Assembly: GCA_030622635.1 (NCBI GenBank)
Contig: JAUXFX010000003.1
Location: 1 to 45,565, forward strand
Reading direction: 5' to 3'
Origin: Bacteroidota bacterium
GTDB lineage: Bacteria > Bacteroidota > Bacteroidia > Bacteroidales > JADFUO01
Length of the DNA stretch: 45,565 bases
Of this stretch, positions 1-8,484 are shown one piece after another. How positions within the stretch are numbered: position 1 is the first letter of the stretch; every line of letters starts with the position of its first letter. The translations under genes and the position numbers were made by a program. The notes below the pieces were generated by a model that was not told where the DNA came from, searched no databases, and saw nothing but the letters and a program-made list of their open reading frames with translations.

Positions 1-21
1 CATGCATGTAGAAAGAATTCT

Positions 22-72
22 TAAATCAAAAATCGTTAACTTAGCTTCGCTAAGTTAACGATTTTTGATTTA
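22..72. repeat. Perfect inverted repeat, 24-bp arms, 3-nt loop
   Basis: Bases 22-45 are the exact reverse complement of 49-72, with TTC as the loop. RNA from either strand would fold into one long hairpin. It lies downstream of the minus-strand aminotransferase and could act as a two-way terminator, but neither side has a clean U-tract, so the role is inferred. Confidence 0.8.
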
Positions 73-137
73 TTTTCGATTGAATTATTTATTATTTATG
101 ATTTTTCTGTACAGTTTCAATACTTTCTACTTCTTAA

Positions 138-170
138 TTCATTATTCGTTAATCGATATTCGTTATTCAC
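138..170. repeat. Degenerate heptamer tandem tract
   Basis: Four phased 7-bp units (TTCATTA, TTCGTTA, ATCGATA, TTCGTTA) followed by TTCAC. The next bases, 171-211, resemble the right arm of the palindromic element at 25671-25929, sharing TGACTTTATAGACA. Confidence 0.6.
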
Positions 171-211
171 TTTTTTTCCATATCCTGACTTTATAGACAA
201 ACTCAACCATG

Positions 212-1438
212 CTAAAGTAATGGCTTAATACAATCAGCGAGACGTTTAATAGATTCTGCTAACTGCTCTTTTGAAGCATAAGAAAAATTTATTCTCATGT
301 GATTTTTTGCAGGATTTTCGCCGAAAAATTGCTCGCCGGGAACAAAAGCAACTTTATATTTTATTGCTTCAAAAAACAGTTCATCCGTATCAATATGTTC
401 AGGTACGGATACCCAAAGGAAAAGACCGCCTTCAGATGTTGTCCATGTTACTCCTGTTTCTTTTGGAAAATATTCTTCCATTGTTTTCAGAAATACCTGC
501 AGCTTTTCACGATAATATTTTTTACATTTTTCAAAATGAGCATCTAAATCCATTTCAGTAAGAAATGCCATACATAAGTCCTGATTGTATTTTGGTGTGT
601 TAAGAATATTTCCTTCTTTGATATTTGTCATTTTTTTAATTACTTCCGGTGGTCCGATATTAAATCCAACCCTTAATCCCGGACAGAATATTTTTGAAAA
701 AGTGTATAATCCTATCACATTTCCACCACCGTTATTATGTTTTTGGTCAAGTGAGAAAATTGAAGGAATAGGGTCACCATAATAACGAAGGTCGCGGTAA
801 GGGCTGTCTTCAATTATCGGAACATTATATTTATAGCTCAAATCCAATAATGCTTTTCTTTTTTCATAACTCATTGTTATTCCTGTCGGATTTTGGAAAT
901 CAGGCACAACATAAATGAATTTTGGTAATTTATTTTGCTTGTTCATTTCTTCGAGTTTTTGCTGGAAAACCTGAACATTTGAGCCATCGTTTTCAATGTC
1001 AACTCCGATAAATTCGGGACGTTCCATTTCAAAAGCGACCAAAGCACCTGCGAAAGTCGGTCTGTCAATGATAATTCTATCGCCTGGATTTAAGAAAAGT
1101 CGTCCAACTAAGTCCAGTCCATGCTGACCCGATGTAGTGATGAGAATATTTTTCTTTTCAACAGTTATATCATCCCTTTTTAAAAAATCAATTATAGCAT
1201 CTACAAGCGATTGCTCACCGGGGATAGCAGAGTACTGCATGATTTTATCAATATCTATGTCTAAAATCCTTTCGGATATTATTCTCATTTCCGATTTCTG
1301 AAACACTTTTGGCGAAGGTAATCCTCCTGCCAAAGAAATAATTTCAGGGTCAGCCAGATATTTAAGTGTTTTCCCTATAGGATAACCTTCGAAATCCTTA
1401 ATGTTTTCAGAAAATCTGTTTTGCCAGTTTTTAATCAT
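212..1438 (-). CDS. PLP-dependent class I/II aminotransferase (LysN / 2-aminoadipate transaminase-like)
   Basis: This is a cytosolic fold-type I aminotransferase of 408 residues, the normal length for the family. Visible residues are Asn183 in QNPTG, Asp211 and Tyr214 in the EDSPYRD segment that hold the cofactor ring, Lys249 in TFSKIF as the Schiff-base lysine, Arg256 in PGLRVG for the phosphate, and Arg382 in MRINF for the substrate carboxylate. All expected catalytic positions are present. The N-terminal stretch with SLAGGLPSP (35-43) is typical of the LysN and MocR-like branch, which acts on aminoadipate, aromatic or branched-chain amino acids; the sequence does not settle the substrate. 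The gene stands alone on the minus strand, more than 200 bp from the next gene upstream, and no biosynthetic operon surrounds it. Confidence 0.9.
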   Translation of the reverse strand: MIKNWQNRFSENIKDFEGYPIGKTLKYLADPEIISLAGGLPSPKVFQKSEMRIISERILDIDIDKIMQYSAIPGEQSLVDAIIDFLKRDDITVEKKNILITTSGQHGLDLVGRLFLNPGDRIIIDRPTFAGALVAFEMERPEFIGVDIENDGSNVQVFQQKLEEMNKQNKLPKFIYVVPDFQNPTGITMSYEKRKALLDLSYKYNVPIIEDSPYRDLRYYGDPIPSIFSLDQKHNNGGGNVIGLYTFSKIFCPGLRVGFNIGPPEVIKKMTNIKEGNILNTPKYNQDLCMAFLTEMDLDAHFEKCKKYYREKLQVFLKTMEEYFPKETGVTWTTSEGGLFLWVSVPEHIDTDELFFEAIKYKVAFVPGEQFFGENPAKNHMRINFSYASKEQLAESIKRLADCIKPLL

Positions 1439-1534
1439 AAGCGTTAATGTTAAGATAATTTATAACTAATCAGATATATAAAACACGATAAAATTAAGTT
1501 ATTCATTTATTTTTAACTATAAAAAAAGTGGAAT

Positions 1535-1598
1535 ATTCCAACTTTCCAACATTCTAACATTCCATTATTCCATCATTCCAACATTCCATTATTCCTTC
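1535..1598. repeat. Octamer tandem tract, 8 units
   Basis: Eight consecutive 8-bp units in strict phase, each a variant of ATTCCAAC or ATTCCATT. It lies between the aminotransferase start and the end of the next minus-strand gene. Read on the other strand, the units share AATGGA with the octamer array at 23204-23251. Confidence 0.85.
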
Positions 1599-1655
1599 AA
1601 GGAACCGGCTTTGACACATTTTTATTTATACACTAATGTTTATTGAAATAATTGG

Positions 1656-2177
1656 TTATAATATTTTTTTAAATGTGCCAATTTCCGTGAATATTTTTTT
1701 TCGTAACATTATTTTTAACTCTTTTTTATCAGGGTTAATTATATAATAGTCTATTTCTCCTTTACTTTTATATTTTTCTTTTACATTTGTAATTCTTTTC
1801 AATTCTTCTATTTTTTCTTTGTTTTCACCATCAATCATAAAAACCTTTAAATCCTTTTTGTTATTTAATTTTACAACAATTATATTCCACAGACTGTCGT
1901 TTTTTTCGTTAAGAAAATAGTATTTCTTATATTTTTTCAGGATAATATTTTCTGAAAGTTCTCCTTTACCATTGAAGATTGTTTTTCCATTCCCAAATCT
2001 GTAAGTTACATTATTTATAATCAATGTGTCATTATTCTCATCAATGTATGTACCTTGTAAATCTGCTGGAAATATTTTTTCAGCTTCTATTCCTGCCGGC
2101 TGTGGTTGTTCAAATTTAACTTCCACACAAGAGCTGATAAAGACTATAAAACTAAAAAACAGGATTAAATTTTTCAT
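1656..2177 (-). CDS. Small predicted lipoprotein, function unknown
   Basis: The protein has 173 residues. A short hydrophobic signal ends in a lipobox (FISSC) with the lipidated Cys at residue 17, so it should be exported and anchored in a membrane. The mature part is rich in Lys, Asn and Ile and looks like alternating beta strands, but I recognise no named domain. It lies 45 bp downstream of the porin gene on the same strand, so the two may be co-transcribed. The call as lipoprotein is firm; no function can be given. Confidence 0.75.
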   Translation of the reverse strand: MKNLILFFSFIVFISSCVEVKFEQPQPAGIEAEKIFPADLQGTYIDENNDTLIINNVTYRFGNGKTIFNGKGELSENIILKKYKKYYFLNEKNDSLWNIIVVKLNNKKDLKVFMIDGENKEKIEELKRITNVKEKYKSKGEIDYYIINPDKKELKIMLRKKIFTEIGTFKKIL

Positions 2178-2222
2178 ATTATTATAATAAATTTATGAAA
2201 TTACATTAAATTTTATTTAAAA

Positions 2223-3410
2223 TTAATAACCGAATGAATACTTGATGCCACCTCCAAAAACTGTTGGTCTTCTTATTACTCCGTCAACATCATGACTATA
2301 ATCAATACGTGCTGCAATGAAAATTTTACTTTCTTTAGCAAAATTATATGCCCCTTCTATAAGAAAATCTAATAAATCATATTTCCCTGCTTTTTTTTCG
2401 TTTTCGTTTGGTTTCATATAGTTAAATCCTGTAGCTACATGCCATTTATAATTGTTGGAAATATAATATTTTGCATATAATTCCATACCATAACCCGAAT
2501 AATATACTGTTGTAGTATCATTTAAAGCAAATGTTTCATGATTAATAAAATCAGAGTAAGTTAAAGCTAAATATATTTTGTTCTTTTCATAGCGAATACC
2601 TGCAACTGTGGCCTGGTCACCTTTTTTAGGTTCATCCGGTAACGGATTATTTACCCCATCGAGTACTTTGTTAAAGCCAACTCCTAAATAAAAACCCGAT
2701 TTGCTTTGATAAAAAATACTTGTACCGTAAGTATCGGGAAAAGCCTGATCGTTAGCTGTTAAAGTTCTCATTTGTGCCTGTAAACCAATACTAACAGGTC
2801 CAAATGTCCCAATATATTGCATAATGCTGTTAGATCGTCCCGTACCGGAAACACCACCATCGGTATTTGTATTGTATGTACCGCTTGCTTCACCGCCAAA
2901 TACTAAAAACATATCTGTTATTCCGCTTACCATATAATAAACCGACCATAACTTTCCGAAAGTAAGGTTACCATAAGGCGTTTGAAATCCAACATAACCC
3001 AAGCGTGTAAATAATGCATTATTTGCTTCTGCATATTCCGGCCCCGGATCAGGAGAGAATTTGATCTTATCATCTTTTTTAACCAATGAAGCGCCCCACT
3101 CAGCTCCTGCTAAAACATAATATATTTTTTTCGCCCCTAAAGGTATTTTTCCTTTCAAGCCAAAACGCGATGAATTGTCGGAAACCCCTGTGTGTCCATC
3201 TTTTGAAATACCTGCATTTATTCTGTAACTCCCATAAAATCTTACTTTTTCGCTGACTTCATATATCCATTCAGGTAAAGAATCCTTTTTTGTTGAATTT
3301 TGTTTTCCCTTTTTCTTGTTATTCTCGAATAAATTATTAGCAGATATAAAATCGGGTATCAGAAATAAAACAAACAGAAGAATTAATATTATACTTTTTT
3401 TTATATACAT
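2223..3410 (-). CDS. Outer-membrane porin
   Basis: The 395-residue protein begins with a signal peptide of about 24 residues ending near ISA. After a Lys/Asn-rich linker comes a barrel region opening with VRFYGSYRINAG and SSRFGLKG, the pattern of trimeric general porins (Porin_4 type). Alternating amphipathic strands continue to the end, which closes with YSFGY, an aromatic residue at the very C-terminus as expected for recognition by the BAM complex. A Gly-rich stretch around 175-195 is probably a loop. It likely lets small solutes cross the outer membrane; no substrate can be assigned. The lipoprotein gene follows 45 bp downstream. Confidence 0.85.
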   Translation of the reverse strand: MYIKKSIILILLFVLFLIPDFISANNLFENNKKKGKQNSTKKDSLPEWIYEVSEKVRFYGSYRINAGISKDGHTGVSDNSSRFGLKGKIPLGAKKIYYVLAGAEWGASLVKKDDKIKFSPDPGPEYAEANNALFTRLGYVGFQTPYGNLTFGKLWSVYYMVSGITDMFLVFGGEASGTYNTNTDGGVSGTGRSNSIMQYIGTFGPVSIGLQAQMRTLTANDQAFPDTYGTSIFYQSKSGFYLGVGFNKVLDGVNNPLPDEPKKGDQATVAGIRYEKNKIYLALTYSDFINHETFALNDTTTVYYSGYGMELYAKYYISNNYKWHVATGFNYMKPNENEKKAGKYDLLDFLIEGAYNFAKESKIFIAARIDYSHDVDGVIRRPTVFGGGIKYSFGY

Positions 3411-3494
3411 AACTAAGCTCTTTAAAATATCATTAGTGATAATATATTAAAGATAATTATTAAAATGTATTTACGAATTACGTGTTTTGTTTTC

Positions 3495-3525
3495 GTAACT
3501 TGTAATCTCGTAATCCCGTAATTGT
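3495..3525. repeat. Degenerate octamer tandem tract
   Basis: Phased units GTAACTT, GTAATCTC, GTAATCCC and GTAATTGT lie between the porin start and the end of the 413-residue gene. The rest of 3411-3618 holds nothing I can name. Confidence 0.6.
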
Positions 3526-3618
3526 TTGTAATATATCACACTTTTGTGGCTTTTTAACAAACTCGATCTTACAGATAAATTTTGAAAAAATATCGGCTCT
3601 TAAATACAGGATTTTATC

Positions 3619-4860
3619 TTAATACGACCCTTTCCCCAATACAACCCTGATTCCTTTTCTCATCATATCTTTGCCGTCGTTGGTTGCACGAAGTGCCTTA
3701 TAATAAATAACATCACCAATTTTTTGAGCATTTGCTTTTCTTTCATCATCCGCCATAAAATATGCAGCCATTGTGTCGAATTCTCTTGCTGTTCCGTCAC
3801 TTTCGTATTTAAAAGTCAAATCTGTTCCGCTTTCGAGAACTTTATAAGCATTTTCTGTCCAATCAAAATTCTCAATTCCCAAATCAGGATTAATACGAAT
3901 ATGAGCAGCAAGACTTACTCCCTTGATACCGCTTTCTTTAAGTTCTTTGGCACATTGAATAAAATTATGAGGACTTACACCGTTACCAATGTTTACTTCA
4001 TAAATCGGGGTAGTCTGGTCATCTCTGATATATTCATTAATGATATTAAACAGCATTCTTAATTGCATTGTGTTTTGAGTGGCAAGCAACATTGAAATTT
4101 TAAAGTTCAGATTTGGAATATCACGTCCAAAGTAACATGCAGCAATTATTGAGCTCCAGCTTGGATTTAGAAAGAAATCTGCACCATTTTCTTTGGCTGT
4201 TCTGATTACTCCATCAAGATAAAATAAATGATTATCATCAGCAATCTCAATTCCTCCGAAGTTTCCAAATGGTGTACCCTGGTTTTTCAAAATGATAGCC
4301 GACTTACCTTCACCCATATCAGCCCTGTCAAATGTTTTACCTGTAACTTCCTCTATTTCTAAGAACCTGCTTTCAGGGTGGGGTATCCCGATTAAGTTTG
4401 TACTGCAATATTTTGACGTTTGCATAATGTTCTCGGTCATGGCTAAAGTAGCCATCAAATCACCGCTGTAAACATAATAATCGGTTAAAGGAACAACTGA
4501 TATCATTTCGGCAGGAACAAATACAGGGCCGGTTTTTGCAGTTTCTACAACTTTTTTCATAAAATTATGTGTAACATAAGCTCCCTGAAAACCTGAAACC
4601 TGGCTTGTAGCAATCCCATAATTACTATTATATTGGGGATTAATCTCTTTAGTGAAATCATCTACTTTAGGGAATTTCTTAATTAATTCCTCTGCATCTG
4701 TTATCATTTCTCCAAAACCTTTTTCAACAAGGATTTTCTTACGTGTTTTAAAATCCCGCATTTCTTTAATGGTTTGGTTAATTTCGTCAGCACCGCCGTA
4801 AAATTCTTTTAAGGCATCAATCGCCTTGATATCACTATCTGATAATAATTTGTATTTCAT
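3619..4860 (-). CDS. Conserved-looking 413-residue soluble protein, family not recognised
   Basis: I do not recognise this family. The protein lacks a signal peptide and membrane segments, so it should be cytosolic. It has a helical N-terminal part (1-90) and then an alternating strand/helix pattern with conserved-looking motifs: VPAEMISVVPLTDYYVYSGD near 117-136, GIPHPESRFLEIEEVTGKTF near 157-176, NGADFFLNPSWSSI near 225-238 and IGNGVSPHNFI near 291-301. These Pro, Asp, His and Glu clusters look like an enzyme active site, perhaps in a TIM-barrel-like fold, but that is inference. The cupin gene lies 36 bp upstream on the same strand, so the two form a likely operon served by the promoter at 5236-5265. 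Confidence 0.75.
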   Translation of the reverse strand: MKYKLLSDSDIKAIDALKEFYGGADEINQTIKEMRDFKTRKKILVEKGFGEMITDAEELIKKFPKVDDFTKEINPQYNSNYGIATSQVSGFQGAYVTHNFMKKVVETAKTGPVFVPAEMISVVPLTDYYVYSGDLMATLAMTENIMQTSKYCSTNLIGIPHPESRFLEIEEVTGKTFDRADMGEGKSAIILKNQGTPFGNFGGIEIADDNHLFYLDGVIRTAKENGADFFLNPSWSSIIAACYFGRDIPNLNFKISMLLATQNTMQLRMLFNIINEYIRDDQTTPIYEVNIGNGVSPHNFIQCAKELKESGIKGVSLAAHIRINPDLGIENFDWTENAYKVLESGTDLTFKYESDGTAREFDTMAAYFMADDERKANAQKIGDVIYYKALRATNDGKDMMRKGIRVVLGKGSY

Positions 4861-4896
4861 AATGTTTGATTTTAATTATTAAATTTTATAATTGTT

Positions 4897-5217
4897 TTAT
4901 TTATAATCTTCTCTTACCGGATTAAAAATATCAATAATCTTACAATCGGTAATAGCTTTTCCTGAGTGCTTTGCATTTGAAGGAATAACAGCAATTTTTC
5001 CGGAATTTAAAATTTGTTTTTCTCCGTTAACTATAAGTTCAAATTCTCCTTCTGTAACACACGATAATTGTTCGTGATGATGTGAATGTTCGGGTAAAGA
5101 ATAACCTTTTTTAATGTTCCATGAGGCAATGGTCATATTTTCGGAATGAATAAATCTTGCTTTATAGCCGGGAACAATTTCTTTTTCTTTAATGTTTTGT
5201 AATTTAATAAACGGCAT
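4897..5217 (-). CDS. Single-domain cupin protein
   Basis: This is a small cytosolic beta-barrel protein of 106 residues. The two cupin motifs are visible: GYSLPEHSHHHEQLSCV with the metal-binding His, His and Glu, and GKIAVIPSNAKHSG with the third His. Stand-alone cupins bind a metal and either act as small enzymes or sense ligands; nothing fixes the choice here. A longer frame runs up to 5265, but its extra 16 residues are encoded by the promoter and leader (TTG at 5265-5263, TAATTTTG at 5243-5236), so the start at 5217 is preferred. It is followed after 36 bp by the 413-residue gene and is probably functionally tied to it. Confidence 0.85.
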   Translation of the reverse strand: MPFIKLQNIKEKEIVPGYKARFIHSENMTIASWNIKKGYSLPEHSHHHEQLSCVTEGEFELIVNGEKQILNSGKIAVIPSNAKHSGKAITDCKIIDIFNPVREDYK

Positions 5218-5235
5218 AATTATAAGTATTTGTTG

Positions 5236-5265
5236 CAAAATTAACAAAACAGATAAGAATAACAA
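5236..5265 (-). promoter_or_regulatory. Bacteroidota-type promoter for the cupin operon
   Basis: On the minus strand TTG (5265-5263) is followed after exactly 19 bp by TAATTTTG (5243-5236), a full match to TTG-N19-TAnnTTTG. Transcription would start near 5229, 12 bases before the cupin ATG. The site lies between the DUF3078 stop and the cupin start, so the cupin and 413-residue genes can be expressed without the upstream gene. Confidence 0.7.
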
Positions 5266-5270
5266 TATTT

Positions 5271-6194
5271 CTAATTCAAGAATTTATAAGTAACACCAAT
5301 ACCGAGTAATTGCATAATCTGGGTTCTTGGACCAATATTACCGTCTTTATCTGTAATCGGCATATCATCATCATAAACCATCTGTAAGCCGAAATTTGCT
5401 GCAAGCCATTCGTTAATTGTAAAATTTATCATTGTATCCCAATTAACATCAATATTTTGCGGATTATTAAAATAATCGGAGAACAGTTCCAGTTTTGTTT
5501 GTAAATCAACATTTTTTATAATTTCTTTTCTAAATAAAATCCGGAAAAAGACTCCAAATTCATTTTTCACTTTTTCCCCCTCTTTGATTATATTTCCCTG
5601 TCCGTTATATTCAGCAGGAGCAACCCCAAAAGCTCCTTTATTTGCCAAATCCTGGTCGTTAACTATGATTAACCTTTCAGTAATTGGCGATAAGTAAAAT
5701 GATAGAAAATCATAAGGGCTGTATTCCATTCCTAAACCTATTGATGTATAAGCGGGAGCTAAAAAATTGGAGATTTTAACTTTTGTAGAGTCCACATTAT
5801 CATGATAATTATAACCCGTGGCAAACTGTGATTTAAAATTGAATAATGCGGAGTAATACCATTTATCAGCCGCTTTTAAGCCATAACCTGACGAAAAATC
5901 AATTTTATCTTCACTTTTACGGAATTCTCTGGTGCCTGTTTTTGTTTGGCCGTAAACCAATGCTAACATATTTTTCCACTTCGACTTATTTTTTTCATAT
6001 TTTTCATACAGATTAATAAATCCATTTAAGGTAATATTGTTTTCCCCACCTGCAGCCCAGTTTGTAAATGAGGCTTGAGAGAACAGTAATGATGCATCTC
6101 CACTTGTTGTCCAGGCTGAAACTGTGTCATTTTGAGCTTTTGAGGCAAGTCCGAAAAAAAGTAAGCCTGCTAATAATACTATAATTTTTTTCAT
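5271..6194 (-). CDS. DUF3078 family exported protein
   Basis: The 307-residue protein has a signal peptide ending near residue 20 (ASKAQ). The motif SFTNWAAGGENN near 41-52 and the following strand pattern are typical of DUF3078, a Bacteroidota family found in the cell envelope and probably an outer-membrane beta barrel. The chain ends in VTYKFLN. The family function is not established. It reads away from lpdA across a shared 170-bp intergenic region and precedes the cupin gene, which has its own promoter. Confidence 0.85.
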   Translation of the reverse strand: MKKIIVLLAGLLFFGLASKAQNDTVSAWTTSGDASLLFSQASFTNWAAGGENNITLNGFINLYEKYEKNKSKWKNMLALVYGQTKTGTREFRKSEDKIDFSSGYGLKAADKWYYSALFNFKSQFATGYNYHDNVDSTKVKISNFLAPAYTSIGLGMEYSPYDFLSFYLSPITERLIIVNDQDLANKGAFGVAPAEYNGQGNIIKEGEKVKNEFGVFFRILFRKEIIKNVDLQTKLELFSDYFNNPQNIDVNWDTMINFTINEWLAANFGLQMVYDDDMPITDKDGNIGPRTQIMQLLGIGVTYKFLN

Positions 6195-6334
6195 TTTATT
6201 TAAATTGTAATTGGTTAATATTGTAATTTTAAAATCCTATCTCATCAATCTGGATAAACCAAAAAAGTTATCTTTTATATGTTATTAGTTATAAAATAGT
6301 GTCTGCAAAAAACTAAATAAATATATCTTTTTAT

Positions 6335-6342
6335 TAATTTCG
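6335..6342 (+). promoter_or_regulatory. Possible -7 box for lpdA
   Basis: TAATTTCG followed by C matches TAnnTTTG at seven of eight positions. It ends 22 bases before the lpdA ATG. No TTG element stands at the expected distance upstream, so this is tentative. Confidence 0.4.
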
Positions 6343-6364
6343 CAAAAATAAAATATTTTTTTAA

Positions 6365-7756
6365 ATGAATTACGATATTATTATAATAGGTAGCGGACCC
6401 GGTGGATATGTTGCTGCTATCAGGGCTGCTCAATTAGGATTTAAAACTGCTGTTGTTGAAAAAGCCGAATTAGGAGGGATTTGTTTAAACTGGGGTTGTA
6501 TTCCTACAAAAGCATTGTTAAAAAGTGCTATGGTTTATAAATATGCTTCACATGCTTCTGATTATGGTGTTGAAATTGATGGAGAAGTTAAACCTGATTT
6601 TGAAGCAATGGTTGAACGAAGCAGAGGTGTTGCCGAAACCATGAGCAAAGGAATTCAGTATCTTTTCAAAAAAAATAAAATTGAGCATATAAAAGGTTAT
6701 GGTAAAATTAAACCCGGCAAAATTGTTGAAGTTATTGATTATAATCGGAATATTACTGAATATTCAGCAAATCATATTATAATTGCAACCGGTGCATGCT
6801 CACGTGAATTTCCCGGTTTAGAAATTGATGGAAAAAAAATAATCGGATACAGACAAGCCCTGACATTACTGAAGCAGCCAAAGTCAATGGTTGTAGTAGG
6901 TTCCGGAGCAATTGGTTCTGAATTTGCTTATTTTTATAATACTATAGGAACCGAAGTTACTTTGATTGAGTTTATGCCTGAGATTGTTCCGCTTGAGGAC
7001 GGGGAAGTTTCAAGACAACTGGCAAGATCGTTCAAAAAAAATAAAATGAAGGTTAGAACCAATTCAACTGTTGAGTCGGTTGATAAAAGTGGTAAACTCT
7101 GCAAAGTATTGGTAAAAACAAAAAAGGGTGAAGAAATTTTTGAAGCAGAAATTGTTTTGTCAGCAGTTGGGATTACAACAAATATTAAAAATATCGGGTT
7201 GGAAGACGTTGGTATAAAAACCGAAAACGGTAAAGTAAGAGTTGATGAATTTTATGAAACAAATGTGCAGGGTTATTATGCCATTGGTGATATTATTCTT
7301 GGTCCGGCACTGGCTCATGTAGCTTCTGCCGAAGGAATAATATGTGTGGAAAAAATTGCCGGTAAAAATCCTGAACCGCTTGATTATGGCAATATTCCTG
7401 CTTGTATATACACACAACCCGAAGTAGCTTCAGTTGGTTTAACTGAGAAAGCAGCAAAAGAAGCCGGCTATGAAATCAAGGTCGGAAAATTCCCATTTAC
7501 AGCTTCGGGTAAGGCAACTGCTGCAGGAACAAGAGAAGGATTCGTAAAACTTGTTTTTGAAAATAAATCCGGAAAATTGCTCGGAGCTCACATGATTGGT
7601 GAAAATGTTACTGAAATGATAGCCGAAGCTGTTGTAGCAAAAAAATCAGGGTTAACAGCAAATGAAATATTAAATTCAGTACATCCTCATCCAACCATGT
7701 CGGAAGCAGTTATGGAAGCTGCTGCTGCCGCTTGTGGTGAGGTAATACATTTATAA
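6365..7756 (+). CDS. lpdA: Dihydrolipoyl dehydrogenase (E3)
   Basis: This FAD flavoenzyme reoxidises dihydrolipoamide with NAD+ in 2-oxo acid dehydrogenase complexes and the glycine cleavage system. At 463 residues it is full length. The FAD-binding GSGPGGY is at 9-15. The redox-active disulfide is Cys40 and Cys45 in GGICLNWGCIPTK. The NAD-binding GSGAIGSEFA is near 179-188, the second FAD motif is GYYAIGDI, and the C-terminal HPHPTMSEA carries the catalytic His-Glu pair. No E1 or E2 genes are nearby. The rfbC gene follows after 12 bp on the same strand, so the two are probably transcribed together although their pathways differ. Confidence 0.97.
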   Translation: MNYDIIIIGSGPGGYVAAIRAAQLGFKTAVVEKAELGGICLNWGCIPTKALLKSAMVYKYASHASDYGVEIDGEVKPDFEAMVERSRGVAETMSKGIQYLFKKNKIEHIKGYGKIKPGKIVEVIDYNRNITEYSANHIIIATGACSREFPGLEIDGKKIIGYRQALTLLKQPKSMVVVGSGAIGSEFAYFYNTIGTEVTLIEFMPEIVPLEDGEVSRQLARSFKKNKMKVRTNSTVESVDKSGKLCKVLVKTKKGEEIFEAEIVLSAVGITTNIKNIGLEDVGIKTENGKVRVDEFYETNVQGYYAIGDIILGPALAHVASAEGIICVEKIAGKNPEPLDYGNIPACIYTQPEVASVGLTEKAAKEAGYEIKVGKFPFTASGKATAAGTREGFVKLVFENKSGKLLGAHMIGENVTEMIAEAVVAKKSGLTANEILNSVHPHPTMSEAVMEAAAAACGEVIHL

Positions 7757-7768
7757 AATATTAATATT

Positions 7769-8317
7769 ATGCAAATAATAAAAACAAAAATTCCAGACCT
7801 GTTAATAATTAAACCTGATGTGTTTGAAGATGACAGGGGGTATTTTTTTGAATCATATAACAGGGAAAAATTTGTTCAGGCAGGTATTGATTACAAATTT
7901 GTTCAGGACAATGAATCAAAATCACAAAAAGGGGTTTTACGTGGTTTGCATTTTCAAAATCCGCCTTATGCACAAGGAAAATTAGTGAGAGTGATGAAAG
8001 GAGCAGTATTGGATGTTGCTGTTGACATCAGAAAAAATTCACCGACTTATGGTAAATGGGCTTCAATTGAATTGTCCGAATCAAATAAAATGATGTACTG
8101 GATACCTCCCGGATTTGCACACGGCTTTGTTACTCTTGAAGACAACACTGTTTTCTTTTATAAATGTACAAATGTTTATAACAAACAATCGGAAGGAAGT
8201 ATTAGATGGAACGATCCGGCTTTGAATATTGACTGGAAAACAAAAAATCCTATCCTTTCTGAAAAAGATAAAATTACCCCGTCTTTTAAAAACTTTGAAA
8301 GTAAGTTTGTGTTTTAA
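7769..8317 (+). CDS. rfbC: dTDP-4-dehydrorhamnose 3,5-epimerase
   Basis: The enzyme epimerises C3 and C5 of dTDP-4-dehydro-6-deoxyglucose on the path to dTDP-L-rhamnose, used in surface polysaccharide. It is a 182-residue cupin-fold protein of normal length. Visible residues are His61 in LRGLHFQ (catalytic base), Lys71 after QG, and Tyr131 in VFFYKC (the catalytic acid position). The IPPGFAHGF motif at 112-120 is typical. It follows lpdA by 12 bp. The other rfb genes (A, B, D) are not in the window, so this is a lone pathway gene here. Confidence 0.95.
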   Translation: MQIIKTKIPDLLIIKPDVFEDDRGYFFESYNREKFVQAGIDYKFVQDNESKSQKGVLRGLHFQNPPYAQGKLVRVMKGAVLDVAVDIRKNSPTYGKWASIELSESNKMMYWIPPGFAHGFVTLEDNTVFFYKCTNVYNKQSEGSIRWNDPALNIDWKTKNPILSEKDKITPSFKNFESKFVF

Positions 8318-8370
8318 TAAGCAGGATATTGGTTTTATGTTAAATACTATGGATGTTTTAACACAAGAAA

Positions 8371-8438
8371 GTTTCAGGTTTCTATGTTCCAGGTTCAAGG
8401 TTTTATTGGTTATAACATTGAACTTTGAACCTTGAATA
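8371..8438. repeat. Two facing heptamer tracts that can fold together
   Basis: Six 7-bp units run from 8371 to 8412 (GTTTCAG, GTTTCTA, TGTTCCA, GGTTCAA and so on). Three more (TTGAACT, TTGAACC, TTGAATA) run from 8418 to 8438 and are complementary to the GGTTCAA unit, so the rfbC-uvrA spacer can form a hairpin. Confidence 0.7.
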
Positions 8439-8484
8439 ATAATAATAAATTACCCACAAAAAACAACATAGTACCATAATAGTT

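Noticed and set aside
5218-5265. Longer cupin reading frame with a hydrophobic N-terminus resembling a signal
   Set aside because: The added stretch is the promoter and leader read as protein; the consensus promoter elements lie within it.
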